NCBI GenBank assembly: GCA_900541415.1
Contig: UQJP01000010.1
Span: 56,686 to 120,685 of the forward strand
Length of the DNA: 64,000 nucleotides
Direction: 5' to 3'
Source of the DNA: an uncultured Odoribacter sp.
GTDB taxonomy: Bacteria; Bacteroidota; Bacteroidia; Bacteroidales; Marinifilaceae
Shown: positions 1 through 9,100 of the stretch, piece after piece
Layout of the letters: every line of letters begins with the position of its first letter
How positions within the stretch are numbered: the first letter of the stretch is position 1
Made by a program: the position numbers and the translations under genes
Notes under the pieces: model-generated
The model's database searches: none
Seen by the model: the letters and a program-made list of their open reading frames with translations, nothing else
Told to the model about the DNA's origin: nothing

Positions 1-13
1 GAAAACACTTAGA

Positions 14-676
14 ATGCGGAAAGACACGGCTGTATTTCAGGCATTGACCCAAACCTACCGGAAATTAAAACTTCGTCCGGATTTAAGCATACAGTTCGAG
101 CAAAAAGCGCGCCTTTACCGAAAAAACACCCGTCAGCTATTTTTCCGGACAGCAGGGATTGCTGCCGGATTGCTGCTTCTGCTGGGTATCGGTATCCCCC
201 TGCTGCAAAACAGGCAACATACTCCCGCACCTTCCTATTCGTTTGTTCTTCTTCAGCCGGAAGATGTCAATTTCCCGGCAATGCCTCCCGTTGCTCCGGT
301 CCAAGAGTCCGGACGGAAAACCGCAGCCTCCCTGCACTCCAAACAATCGCCCATCGTGGAACAGGTGAAAACGGAAAGTAAAACCAATTTACCGGACAGG
401 CAAATCTCTTCACTTCCCGTTATACCACCTGTTTTCGCCCGGGTAGAAAACGATCTGCCGGAAAATCCGATAGAACTGGCAAGCAAGCATCCCTCCACGG
501 ATGAAATCTTCCTCACCTCGAATGCCCGGGTTTGGAAAGAATCCGGAGAAGGTTTCCTTGCCGATAACATTATAGGCAGTGCTTATGCCACCGGGAAAAA
601 CCTGGCAGAGAAAATAAAAGAAAAAATCGCAGAAAAGCGTAGTAACAAATCCATCCCTGAGTACGTCATAGAGTAA
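14..676 (+). CDS. Hypothetical single-pass membrane protein (anti-sigma-like layout)
   Basis: I do not recognise a named family. The 220-residue protein has a charged cytoplasmic N-terminus of about 40 residues, one hydrophobic segment at about residues 47-64 (AGIAAGLLLLLGIGIPLL), and a Pro/Ser-rich presumably periplasmic remainder ending in a Lys/Glu-rich stretch. This N-in, one-helix layout, followed by an outer-membrane barrel gene 26 bases downstream, resembles Bacteroidota loci in which a sigma factor or anti-sigma-like protein precedes an OmpW/PorT-like barrel. That role is inference. A TAG at positions 10-12 in another frame could be the end of an upstream gene, so the start at 14 looks natural rather than cut by the window edge. 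It is probably co-transcribed with the next gene. Confidence 0.6.
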   Translation: MRKDTAVFQALTQTYRKLKLRPDLSIQFEQKARLYRKNTRQLFFRTAGIAAGLLLLLGIGIPLLQNRQHTPAPSYSFVLLQPEDVNFPAMPPVAPVQESGRKTAASLHSKQSPIVEQVKTESKTNLPDRQISSLPVIPPVFARVENDLPENPIELASKHPSTDEIFLTSNARVWKESGEGFLADNIIGSAYATGKNLAEKIKEKIAEKRSNKSIPEYVIE

Positions 677-702
677 AATAGAAACAAATAAATATAAAAA
701 CT

Positions 703-1632
703 ATGAAAATCCTTACCCTCACTTTATGCTTACTAATAACCCTCTGCGGGTATTCACAGCAATACGATTCGTGGCAAAAAAGGGATACCACCCAAAAACA
801 AAAGCAGCAAAAAACACTGAAAGACTCCCTGCCGGGTGACAGCGAAATGAAAATAAAACAGGTCGAGCCGGGCACCCCGCCCCAACGCCCGCCCCTCCGG
901 CAGATTGAACCGACCAATACCATAGAAAGCGTTGAACTGCTTGCTCCGTTTGCAGAGCTAATTCCTTATAAAACAAAAGGCTTTAAACAAGGGAAATCCC
1001 CGAACACTCCGGCCAGAAGCCGTTTTAAAGGACACTGGACAGGCTTCTATTACGGCTTTGTAAATGCTTCCGGAACTCCCGATTTTATGGATTTAGACTG
1101 GGCTGGATCGTTCAATATGCAATTCAATTTCGTAAAACACAGCATCAACCTTTCTCCCCGGAACAACATGGGATTAGTGGTCGGATTAGGCTTCGATTAC
1201 CAACGGATGAAATTTGCCGATAAAAACCTGACGGTGACCACAGAACAAGGACATCTTGTTCCACTATCGTTAGACGCGTTAGGCATCAATAATGTGAAAA
1301 GAAGCACATTCAAAACGTTATATTTAAGTATTCCTTTACTTTATGAAGTGCAATTCCCTGCCAGATACAGAAAAAATCTATACGTTTCCGCAGGATTTGT
1401 CGGGGGAATCCGGATGCACTCCAAAACGAAAGTAGTTTACAGAGACCACGGAAAACAGAAAAGAAAAGAAAAAGACAGCTTCAATATGATTCCCTTTAAA
1501 GCGGATGTCACCGGGCGGATCGGTTACCGGGACATAAGCGTATGGGGCAGTTACACCCTGACCAATATGTTTAAAGGCGGACATGGCCCGGAAATCCACC
1601 CCTATACGGTGGGACTCGGATTCACATTCTAA
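703..1632 (+). CDS. Outer membrane beta-barrel protein (PorT-like)
   Basis: The 309-residue protein starts with a clear signal peptide (MKILTLTLCLLITLCGYSQQ). A Pro/Lys-rich linker to about residue 110 precedes alternating hydrophobic strands typical of a small outer-membrane barrel (GLVVGLGFDYQRM, TLYLSIPLLYEVQFP, NLYVSAGFVGGIRM). The C-terminus, YTVGLGFTF, has the terminal aromatic pattern expected of barrels recognised by the BAM complex. Short barrels of this kind in Bacteroidota are usually annotated as outer membrane beta-barrel or PorT family proteins, with no known substrate. It follows the membrane protein gene by 26 bases, so a two-gene unit ending at the terminator downstream is likely. 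The family is clear; the specific function is unknown. Confidence 0.75.
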   Translation: MKILTLTLCLLITLCGYSQQYDSWQKRDTTQKQKQQKTLKDSLPGDSEMKIKQVEPGTPPQRPPLRQIEPTNTIESVELLAPFAELIPYKTKGFKQGKSPNTPARSRFKGHWTGFYYGFVNASGTPDFMDLDWAGSFNMQFNFVKHSINLSPRNNMGLVVGLGFDYQRMKFADKNLTVTTEQGHLVPLSLDALGINNVKRSTFKTLYLSIPLLYEVQFPARYRKNLYVSAGFVGGIRMHSKTKVVYRDHGKQKRKEKDSFNMIPFKADVTGRIGYRDISVWGSYTLTNMFKGGHGPEIHPYTVGLGFTF

Positions 1633-1653
1633 CCTTATCGAAAATAAAAAATA

Positions 1654-1680
1654 AAGCCGGGAAAATCCCGGCTTATTTTT
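1654..1680. terminator. Bidirectional intrinsic terminator between convergent genes
   Basis: A 9-bp stem AAGCCGGGA / TCCCGGCTT (1654-1662 with 1666-1674) closes a 3-base loop. It is flanked by an A-rich run on the left and a T-rich run on the right, so it can end both the rightward barrel gene and the leftward aroF operon. Confidence 0.85.
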
Positions 1681-1688
1681 TATACTGT

Positions 1689-2783
1689 TTAATCATTCAT
1701 AATCTTTGTCTGGCGGTCGATAGAAGCCTGGTGGATTGCTTTAAACACTTTTTCCAGGAACTCGCTATCCAACCCTCTTTCCTCTCCCTTCACAAACACT
1801 TTTGCCAGAATCTTATCCCAACGGTTAGGCTGGAGAATAGTGATATTATTCTCTTTCTTATAACGTCCGATCTCATCGGCCACTTTCATACGGTCAGACA
1901 GCAAATCCAGCAACTCTCCGTCGATTTCATCGATACGGGCACGCAGTTCATCGATGTTCTCCTTGTATTCCAGATTTTCCGAATCCACATTCCGGATCAC
2001 CAGCTGGGAAAGGATTTCATGCAATGAAGTAGGGGTAACCTGCTGTGCGGCATCACTAAGCGCAATTTCAGGACAAATATGCGATTCAATAATCAATCCG
2101 TCGAATCCCAAATCCATCGCCTGTTGGGAAATTTCATGGATATACTCACGTTTACCGGAAATATGGCTCGGGTCACATATCATCAGCATCTCAGGAAAAC
2201 GGCGTTTAATCTCGATAGGCAACTGCCACTGCGGAGTGTTACGGTATTTATGCTTTCCGTAGGTAGAGAATCCCCGGTGAATTACCCCGATCTTTTTCAG
2301 TCCTGCCATATTCAACCGTTCCAAAGCACCGATCCACAATTCCACATCGGGATTTACCGGATTTTTCACCAACACGGGAATGTCCGTGCCTTTCAAAGCA
2401 TCGGCAATCTCCTGCATAGCAAAAGGATTGGCCGTCGTACGGGCTCCGATCCACAACATATCCACTCCGGCTTTCAACGCTTCATAAACATGCTTTACAT
2501 TGGCCACCTCCGTAGAAACTTTCATCCCCAGCTCCTTCTGCACCCGCTGCATCCAATGTAACCCGTCGGAACCTACACCTTCAAAAGACCCCGGACGGGT
2601 ACGCGGTTTCCAGATTCCGGCACGTAACACCTCTACGCCCGCTTCTTTCAGGGCTTTTGCCGTTTCAAAAACTTGTTGTTCACTTTCAGCACTACACGGT
2701 CCGGCAATAATCACCGGTTTTTTCATGTCGGAGAACAATCCCCATTCGCTCGCTTTGATTAAATCCAATTTTGTCGTTGTCAT
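1689..2783 (-). CDS. aroF: Bifunctional DAHP synthase / chorismate mutase
   Basis: Residues about 1-265 form a type I-beta (Bacillus-like) 3-deoxy-D-arabino-heptulosonate 7-phosphate synthase. It joins phosphoenolpyruvate and erythrose 4-phosphate, the first step to chorismate; visible motifs are PVIIAGPCSAES, WKPRTRPGSFEG and ICDPSHISGKR. Residues about 275-364 are an AroQ-type chorismate mutase (NIDELRARIDEIDGELLDLL, followed by IGRYKKEN). The fusion is usual in Bacteroidota and replaces the mutase domain that enterobacteria fuse to PheA or TyrA. It is the last gene of the leftward aromatic operon, 33 bases after tyrA. Expression is probably set by the tandem attenuator ahead of pheA. Feedback inhibition through the mutase domain is known for such fusions but is not visible here. 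Confidence 0.95.
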   Translation of the reverse strand: MTTTKLDLIKASEWGLFSDMKKPVIIAGPCSAESEQQVFETAKALKEAGVEVLRAGIWKPRTRPGSFEGVGSDGLHWMQRVQKELGMKVSTEVANVKHVYEALKAGVDMLWIGARTTANPFAMQEIADALKGTDIPVLVKNPVNPDVELWIGALERLNMAGLKKIGVIHRGFSTYGKHKYRNTPQWQLPIEIKRRFPEMLMICDPSHISGKREYIHEISQQAMDLGFDGLIIESHICPEIALSDAAQQVTPTSLHEILSQLVIRNVDSENLEYKENIDELRARIDEIDGELLDLLSDRMKVADEIGRYKKENNITILQPNRWDKILAKVFVKGEERGLDSEFLEKVFKAIHQASIDRQTKIMND

Positions 2784-2816
2784 ATGATTTTATATTGAAA
2801 TTATTTACACTTAAAA

Positions 2817-3659
2817 TTATCTGATAATACGTTTAATCTTATTCGCCTTATGGATGAGGTCTTTCACGCCTTCCTCATCGTAATCGGCAATATGCTTCTT
2901 AAACTCCTGCAATTTTTCGATATAAGTATCGAGCACCGTCAGCACATTTTCTTTATTATGGGAGAAAATAGGCGCCCACATATCGGCATTACTCTTTGCT
3001 AAACGCACCGTGGAAGAAAAACCGCCCGATGCCAGGTCGAAAATATTTTTCTCATTTTTCTCTTTCTCCAGCACCGTCAGGGCAAGGGCAAAAGAAGTGA
3101 TATGGGAAATGTGCGACACATAAGCCGTATGCACGTCATGATGGGCGGCACGCATAAAAATAATACGCATATTCAAACAGTCGTACATACTTTTAACCAG
3201 CTCCACCGCCCGGTTATCAGAATCCTCCGCATTACAGATGATTCCGGCACGCCCGTCGAACAACCCCGGCAGGGCCGCCCAGGGGCCGGAGTACTCCGTA
3301 CCCGCCATAGGGTGTGCCGCTACGAAATTTTTACGGTTCGGGTGATAGTGCACGATTTCGTTTATTTTCTCTTTAGCGGAACAAACATCCGTCACCACCT
3401 GGTGATCGTTCACCCTGTCTAAAATATCGGGGATCATCCGGATAGCCGCACTTACCGGAACTGCCACCACAATAATGTCACTGGTGGCCACACATTCCTC
3501 GTACGTCACCACATCGTCCACCAATCCGATTTCTTTGGCAGCAGCAGCATGTAAAGCATCCGCTTCCACTCCGACCACCCGGTCGGCAAATCCCCGCTTT
3601 TTCAAGTCGATAGCCATTGACCCGCCGATCAATCCTATCCCGATTATTCCTACTTGCAT
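2817..3659 (-). CDS. tyrA: Prephenate dehydrogenase
   Basis: The 280-residue NAD-dependent enzyme converts prephenate to 4-hydroxyphenylpyruvate for tyrosine synthesis. The N-terminus carries the Rossmann dinucleotide motif GIIGIGLIGGS. Further TyrA-like signatures are VAAHPMAGTEYSGP and SHISHITSFALALT. There is no mutase domain and no ACT domain, which agrees with the mutase being fused to AroF in this operon. It lies between the aminotransferase gene (53 bases upstream) and aroF (33 bases downstream), so co-transcription is very likely. An arogenate-specific variant cannot be excluded from sequence alone. Confidence 0.92.
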   Translation of the reverse strand: MQVGIIGIGLIGGSMAIDLKKRGFADRVVGVEADALHAAAAKEIGLVDDVVTYEECVATSDIIVVAVPVSAAIRMIPDILDRVNDHQVVTDVCSAKEKINEIVHYHPNRKNFVAAHPMAGTEYSGPWAALPGLFDGRAGIICNAEDSDNRAVELVKSMYDCLNMRIIFMRAAHHDVHTAYVSHISHITSFALALTVLEKEKNEKNIFDLASGGFSSTVRLAKSNADMWAPIFSHNKENVLTVLDTYIEKLQEFKKHIADYDEEGVKDLIHKANKIKRIIR

Positions 3660-3712
3660 GATATTATAATATTTTCTGATTTAACATCTATTCTCCGGGC
3701 CAGCCTTCCAAC

Positions 3713-4885
3713 TTAATGCCCTGCACTCAGGCTCACCCTGATTCTTTCTTTCGCCTCCTGCAAAACTTCCTGTGTGGCACAAAGGGAAATGCGTACATAC
3801 TGGTTACCATTGCTACCGAAAATAAAACCCGGTGTAATAAATACCCTGGCATGCTGCAAAATAAAGTCAGCCAGCTTCTCTCCGTTTTCCCAGGAAGAAT
3901 CCACTTTCCCCCATAAAAACATTCCGCCGCTGTTCTTGTCGTACTTCACATGCATCAAATCGAATATCTCACCCGCCAGCACCTGACGTTTTTTATACTC
4001 CGCATTCAACTGTGTATACCATTCCTCTTCATGTTCCAGCGCTTTGGCGGCAGCAAGCTGTAAAGGCTTGAACATGCCGGAATCCATATTGCTTTTCACT
4101 TTCAACACATTGGCAACCACTTCCGGCTCTCCGGCAATCATACCAATCCTCCAGCCGGACATATTATGAGCTTTACTCAGGGAATTCAATTCCACGCAAC
4201 ACTCTTTCGCCCGGTCTACACTCAAAATACTCAAACGCTCGTCGTTTAAAATGAAACTATATGGATTATCATTACAAATCATGATCCCGTGCTTCAATCC
4301 GAATTCAACCAAACGGCGATACAAATCCATTGTTGCCCGCGCCCCGGTGGGCATATTCGGATAATTCGTCCACATAATCTTCACCCCGTCCAAATCCATT
4401 TTTTCCAATTGTTCGAAATCGGGCATCCAGCCCCGGTCTTCCTTCAGGTCATAAGAAATGATTTCTGCTTCCACCAGCTTTGAAGCGGAAGAATAGGTAG
4501 GATACCCCGGATTAGGAACAAGCACTTTATCGCCCTTATTTAAAAAAGCCAGAGACAACAGTAAAATCCCCTCTTTTGATCCTGCCAACGGCTGAATTTC
4601 TTTATCAGGATCCAACTCCACGTGATAAAATCGTTTATACCAGGCAGCAAAGCCGTCACGCATCTCCTTAATCCCCTTATAACTTTGATAAGCATGATTC
4701 TTCGGATTTTGTGCTTCGCTCACTAAAGTGGAAATAGCATCCTTCGGCGGCATTCGGTCGGGAGCACCCACCCCCAGGCTGATCACATTCAGTCCCTGAC
4801 GGTTCATCTGGTCGATTTCCTGTAATTTCTTTGAAAAATAGTATTCACTGACACTATTGGTTCGTTCTGCCGGTTTAATAATCAT
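3713..4885 (-). CDS. Class I/II PLP aminotransferase, aromatic pathway
   Basis: The 390-residue fold-type I aminotransferase contains the expected pattern GSKEGILLLSLAFL, PNPGYPTYSSA, WTNYPNMPTGA and the PLP-lysine region NSLSKAHNMSGWRIG. The invariant lysine is in SLSKAHN. Sequence style resembles the LL-diaminopimelate/aspartate aminotransferase subgroup. Its place between pheA and tyrA indicates that it transaminates phenylpyruvate and 4-hydroxyphenylpyruvate, or prephenate to arogenate. Which of these it does cannot be read from the sequence. It begins 35 bases after pheA, so it belongs to the same transcript under the upstream attenuator. Confidence 0.88.
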   Translation of the reverse strand: MIIKPAERTNSVSEYYFSKKLQEIDQMNRQGLNVISLGVGAPDRMPPKDAISTLVSEAQNPKNHAYQSYKGIKEMRDGFAAWYKRFYHVELDPDKEIQPLAGSKEGILLLSLAFLNKGDKVLVPNPGYPTYSSASKLVEAEIISYDLKEDRGWMPDFEQLEKMDLDGVKIMWTNYPNMPTGARATMDLYRRLVEFGLKHGIMICNDNPYSFILNDERLSILSVDRAKECCVELNSLSKAHNMSGWRIGMIAGEPEVVANVLKVKSNMDSGMFKPLQLAAAKALEHEEEWYTQLNAEYKKRQVLAGEIFDLMHVKYDKNSGGMFLWGKVDSSWENGEKLADFILQHARVFITPGFIFGSNGNQYVRISLCATQEVLQEAKERIRVSLSAGH

Positions 4886-4920
4886 ATCTTTAATTTTGAA
4901 TTATATTCGTTAGCCCTCTT

Positions 4921-5748
4921 TCATTGAGAAACACTAAAACTTTTATATTCTCCCATTTCAGTCATATCCTCCACCAACGGATGAACGGCGGCGATTGCTT
5001 CCCGATAACGTTCGTAATGATCGAACTTCAAATCCACATAGAAAAAATATTGCCATTCTTTGCCCGGAATAGGCAGCGACTGTATTTTGGTCAAATTTAA
5101 ATCGTAGAAAGAGAAAATAGACAACACTTGTGACAAGCGTCCGGTTTTATGAGGTAAGGTGAAGCAGATAGAAGCCTTATCGATGTCCTTTTCATTCACC
5201 TGAATATGCTCGTCAAGGATCAGGAAACGGGTGTAATTCTGTTTATGGGTCTCGATTTCCCGCTGTAAAATCTCCAGCCCGAACAACTCTGCGGCCAATG
5301 AAGAAGCAATCGCCCCGGTCTTCATCTGATGTGTGACAGCAATATCGGCGGCACTCTTAGCCGTATCCTCCGACTCCACCAGGCGAATGTGCGGATATTG
5401 TTTGAAAAATTCCCGGGTCTGTGCAATGGCCATATAATGGGAATGAACTTCAGTAATATCCTCTATCCGCTGGCCGGGCAATGCCATTAAATTTTGTTGG
5501 ATGCGGATGAACACTTCCCCCTTGATTTTTCTGCCGTATTTCCGCAACAGGGAGTAGTTCGGCAATAATCCGCCCGCCACCGTATTCTCGATCGCCATAA
5601 TGGCACCGTCGGCCTGCCCTGCGTTCAGATTGGTAAACAAATCTTCAAAATTCAGGCATTCACATACGTCAATTTCATTACCGTAAAACAACCGGGCTGC
5701 CTGTTCGTGAAAACATCCGTGTACCCCTTGAATCGCAATCTTTGTCAT
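4921..5748 (-). CDS. pheA: Prephenate dehydratase with ACT domain
   Basis: The protein converts prephenate to phenylpyruvate. The catalytic domain (about residues 1-180) starts IAIQGVHGCFHEQAARLF and contains the catalytic TRF motif in NYTRFLILDE. The C-terminal ACT domain (about 192-270) has KTGRLSQVLSIF and LTKIQSLPIPG, where many bacteria have the phenylalanine-binding ESRP motif. I chose ATG at 5748 because the longer reading frame begins with TTG at 5767-5769, immediately beside the T-run of the upstream terminator. There is no mutase domain, consistent with the AroF fusion. It is the first structural gene of the operon and lies directly downstream of two leader peptides. Confidence 0.93.
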   Translation of the reverse strand: MTKIAIQGVHGCFHEQAARLFYGNEIDVCECLNFEDLFTNLNAGQADGAIMAIENTVAGGLLPNYSLLRKYGRKIKGEVFIRIQQNLMALPGQRIEDITEVHSHYMAIAQTREFFKQYPHIRLVESEDTAKSAADIAVTHQMKTGAIASSLAAELFGLEILQREIETHKQNYTRFLILDEHIQVNEKDIDKASICFTLPHKTGRLSQVLSIFSFYDLNLTKIQSLPIPGKEWQYFFYVDLKFDHYERYREAIAAVHPLVEDMTEMGEYKSFSVSQ

Positions 5749-5771
5749 TTTTTTATTATTTAATTTCAATT

Positions 5772-5799
5772 AAAAAACCCCGGTACTCTCACCGGGGTT
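5772..5799 (-). terminator. Attenuator terminator 2, before pheA
   Basis: On the minus strand a 9-bp stem AACCCCGGT / ACCGGGGTT (5799-5791 with 5784-5776) with a 6-base loop is followed by six T residues, ending 23 bases before the pheA ATG. It lies inside the operon leader and 16 bases after the stop codon of leader peptide 2, so it is best read as a conditional terminator. Confidence 0.85.
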
Positions 5800-5814
5800 C
5801 ACTATATCAGTCTA

Positions 5815-5913
5815 TCAGATTTCAGGACAAAATATACAGCCTCCGGCTACTCTCTGCACGTAAAAGTAGAAGTAAAAATAAAACCAGTTGCTAAATCGAA
5901 AAAAGTTTTCCAT
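5815..5913 (-). CDS. Aromatic leader peptide 2 (32 codons)
   Basis: An ATG at 5913 opens a 32-codon frame. It starts MENFFRFSN, continues with the run WFYFYFYFYV (residues 10-19), ends CPEI and stops at TGA 5815-5817. Fourteen of the 32 residues are Phe, Tyr or Trp, eight of them in the uninterrupted FY alternation. The frame ends just before terminator 2. Such a run is the hallmark of ribosome-mediated transcription attenuation: a ribosome stalled on Phe or Tyr codons would leave downstream RNA free to form an antiterminator. No Shine-Dalgarno is visible, as is normal in Bacteroidota. Translation is inferred, not shown. Confidence 0.8.
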   Translation of the reverse strand: MENFFRFSNWFYFYFYFYVQRVAGGCIFCPEI

Positions 5914-5929
5914 ATCTGTCCGTTATCAT

Positions 5930-5954
5930 AAAAAAAGCCCTGAAAAATCAGGGC
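5930..5954 (-). terminator. Attenuator terminator 1
   Basis: On the minus strand GCCCTGA (5954-5948), loop TTTT and TCAGGGC (5943-5937) form a 7-bp stem followed by seven T residues (5936-5930). It lies between leader peptide 1 and leader peptide 2. Its 5' arm can alternatively pair with CGGGGCTT at 5997-5990, directly after the leader 1 stop codon. Confidence 0.85.
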
Positions 5955-5997
5955 CTCATTATATTTTACATTAAAAAATTGTCATAAAAAAGCCCCG

Positions 5998-6057
5998 TTA
6001 CTCTCTGCCAAAAAAGTAAAAATAAAAAAAGTAATATGACCAAGAGAAAGACTTCAT
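5998..6057 (-). CDS. Aromatic leader peptide 1 (19 codons)
   Basis: The complete reading frame is MKSFSWSYYFFYFYFFGRE followed by TAA at 6000-5998. It has six Phe, four Tyr and one Trp among 19 residues, with SYYFFYFYFF contiguous. The ATG lies about 30 bases downstream of a TATATTTG promoter element, so it should be the first thing translated from the operon transcript. The stop codon directly abuts CGGGGCTT (5997-5990). A terminating ribosome would cover that segment, freeing the 5' arm of terminator 1. A ribosome stalled on the Phe/Tyr codons would expose it. This is a classic attenuator design; the assignment rests on sequence only. Confidence 0.85.
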   Translation of the reverse strand: MKSFSWSYYFFYFYFFGRE

Positions 6058-6085
6058 TTTGTTTTATCTTTATTTTTATCGGGGA

Positions 6086-6093
6086 CAAATATA
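6086..6093 (-). promoter_or_regulatory. Promoter -7 element of the aromatic operon
   Basis: TATATTTG on the minus strand matches the Bacteroidota TAnnTTTG element and sits about 29 bases upstream of the leader peptide 1 ATG. No convincing TTTG at -33 is visible. Confidence 0.6.
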
Positions 6094-6193
6094 CAAACAA
6101 ATCATTTTTTTCCTATCATTTGATTTCTTTTTTTCTGGAAAAAATCATTTTTCATACATCAACGGCTCAATATGTGTAAAATTCAACACAATC

Positions 6194-9100
6194 CTATTTA
6201 AACCACATCTCCACGAAATAAGTTCCGGCCCCTCCGTCCACAGAACCATCGGTGGTAAACCGGGTCTTATACATCGCATTTCCCCAAACCTTATTGATAT
6301 TTACAATGACAGTTCCCCAGTTGCCGCCTCCCTTACTGCCACAAGGCAGACCGGAAACACATCCGTTATTATAGTTCAGAAAATAATACGCGTCACAACA
6401 GGATTCGGAAGCCCCCTGCACCCCTGTGATCTTCTGCTGGTCGCTGATCGATGCCAACGCCACAAAACGATCGTAATCCGTCACCCGGTTTTTATAATGA
6501 TTCGCATTATTACCGGGAAAACCATGCCAACCGTTAGAAATATTCGTAAACTTCGTCCAGCCTCCATTCGTCATATCACAAGTCACTTCATAGGGGTCGA
6601 TGCCTCCCGGCCCGTCCGGATCGATCGAATACACGCCATTCTCCCTCATCCCGGAATCGTAATAATCCTTACAGGAACGGTGCATATATTTCGCCCTTTT
6701 TGTGTACACCTTATCCGGGACATCCCGGCACACCAGGCTCGCCGTAAAATGGCATTCCACCTGATCGAAATTTATAACGGTTGAATTATACGTGATATAT
6801 CCGATCGAATCATCCAGGATCACTTTGCCACACTCATCTTCCAGCAACCCCCAACGCTGCGGATCACTTCCCGTCCAACTGTGGGCCAGCAGGTAAAAAC
6901 CCTCCTTATACATATAACTGGCCTCTATTCCGGCAAAAGGATCGGTAGTCCGGGGTAGGGCAAACACTTCCAGCCGCCGGGAATACCGACATCCCTTATG
7001 TTGGTTCCTAACGGTCAGGTCTATCGTATAAGCTCCCGAAGGCCATTTCTCATCCTCTTTCAAGTCCTGTGTCACCGGCTTACAAACACTATGAAAAGCG
7101 TCCTCTTCGGCAGCCTGAATCGTTCTTCCCCTATCGACCAACTTCCATTCAAAATAAGAAGGTAAAGGCGTGCTGACTTCAAAACCACCAATCTCCCGGC
7201 AAGGAATCAGCGTGTCGGACAACTGATTGATTGTAAACCCATGTCCCACGATCAATCCCACTGTTCCGCTGATTCCGGAACCGTTCACCGTGGAAAAGTA
7301 ACGTTTGTAACGAAGTTCCACAGCCGTGGAAAAAGGCACATCCTGCACCATATTTTTAAGCTCCAAATCTTTCCGGGTTTGCCCTTCAAGCCATTCCCAG
7401 GTCTGTCCCCGGTCTTTACTGGCATACCAGGTATAAATAACAGGTTCGTCGGTTACAGGCTCATTCCCGGTAATCCGGTAGCCAGCCCCGTCGCAAATCG
7501 TGTCATAGACCAGCGTATTGCCCGCCGTCAATCCGTTTTCCAAAATCAAAACCGAAGGGAACTCTTCCTGGGGATGTGAATACCCCAGCCGGAAGCCCAC
7601 ATCCGGTTTCCTGTCCCTCCAGGTTGCAAAATATCCGGCAGCCTTACTCCGGTCGGAAACCGCCAATTCCTTTCGATCCGACTCATAACTACCTCCCCGC
7701 ACACCAAAGGCCAGCGTATCGCGCGACCACTGTGTAGCGGGCACATCCGCATCCCCACCTCCGTCCAATTCACCGTTCCCGTGTACACTTCCATTCAATT
7801 GGCGGCCATAAACATTAGCATTATAATAGATTTCGGCCAAATTACCGCTCAAATTCTCCACGCCCCAAAAACTGACACCTGCCTGCTCCCGGTTTCTTCC
7901 GGAACGTAAAAAAGCCCCCGGACGGATCGGGCCGGACAGATTCCCGGCATTCACATTTCCCTCTCCATAATATTCGGTTTCCTTTCCGGCATCGTTTAAG
8001 TTCTTTCCAAAAGAAGCAGAAGCACTATTCCAGGCAAACCCTCCGGCAACAGCCTTTTCAGGGAAAAGCCGGCGGCACATTTTTTCATATTCCAGCTCGC
8101 TCAACGGGCGCAACCCTGCCCAATCGGCATATGCCAGCAAATCGGCAGGGGAAAGGTAATTACACGCCACCGTTTGCCCGTCGTCCAGGCTATTCGGCAT
8201 ATTATCCGGATTCAGGTCACAGGCAAACACGTCAGGCATTCCGCTATTTTCCCCCAACTTCATCAAAACAATCCCGTTTCTGAAAGAAGGCTGCTTCCGG
8301 TTATCCCCGAAAATATATTCCCCTTCTTGCATAACCGCCAGATTCTCGCCCACCGTGCGGGACATTTGACTATTACGGTCGAGCTTATTCAAAAACGACA
8401 CATATTGTTCCTGGGTAATCTCATATTTCATCGTGTAGAACCCCTCATATCCACTGGGGAACTCGGCGGGGAGATTATGTTCCTGGGCATCCACCACCAC
8501 ACTATTCCCCTGAAGTAAGCCCAAATCCGTTTCGGTCATGGCCACATTGTTTATGTGCACCGTGTTCCAAAACTCCGAACGCTCCACACGGGTCACCCGG
8601 ATCCGGTAATAGCGGTAAGCACCCGGATTTCTCACTTTTATGGCATGCTGCACCGGATAAGAAACATTCGACGTACTCCAGTCCGCCTCATCCCCGCTCC
8701 ACAATTCCACCCAGTTCGCAGCATCCGCACTTCCTTCCAGATACCAGGTCGAGTCGGGTACTGAACGGGAAGGGATTGCAGGACGGTTATACTCGCCCGA
8801 TACCCCGAAATAAAGAATTTCCTTAGGAGTTTTAAAATCCACCTGCCACCAGGCAGGCACAACGCCCGTCCAATCCTTCGTCGCATCGTGCGTCGCCCAA
8901 TTCTGGCGGTCGGCAACCTGAGGTGCAGCCCCGGCATTCGAAGAAGCCGTATAGGTAAAACCACTGTTCGTCCCTATCAGGTCATACTCGGCGGGGATAC
9001 CTCCCCAGGCGGAAGAAGCGAAACTACCTTCGGAAATACCGTCCCCGGCAAAAAAAGGAGCCGACGGCACAAAAACCATTTCCATACCTTCAAAACTGAC

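Larger units (their letters stand above)
5770..6060 (-). promoter_or_regulatory. Tandem aromatic attenuator of the pheA-tyrA-aroF operon
   Basis: The whole 290-base leader holds two consecutive modules, each made of an aromatic-rich leader peptide and an intrinsic terminator. A motif close to gcagagagta followed by CCGG/CGGGG-type bases occurs after both aromatic codon runs. A related gagagtaccgggg forms the 3' arm of terminator 2, so the copies look like competing arms. Candidate antiterminators are 5997-5990 with 5956-5949 (8 pairs including two G-U) and GCCGG at 5847-5843 with CCGGT of terminator 2 (weaker). Low Phe/Tyr charging would allow read-through at both sites. Confidence 0.75.

Noticed and set aside
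5749..5769. TTG start giving seven extra residues on PheA
   Set aside because: The TTG abuts the T-run of the attenuator terminator, and the family start is at the ATG at 5748.
6078..6084. CCCCG upstream of leader 1 pairing with CGGGG after its stop as a third terminator
   Set aside because: Only five pairs across an 80-base loop that contains the translated leader; too weak to list as a feature.
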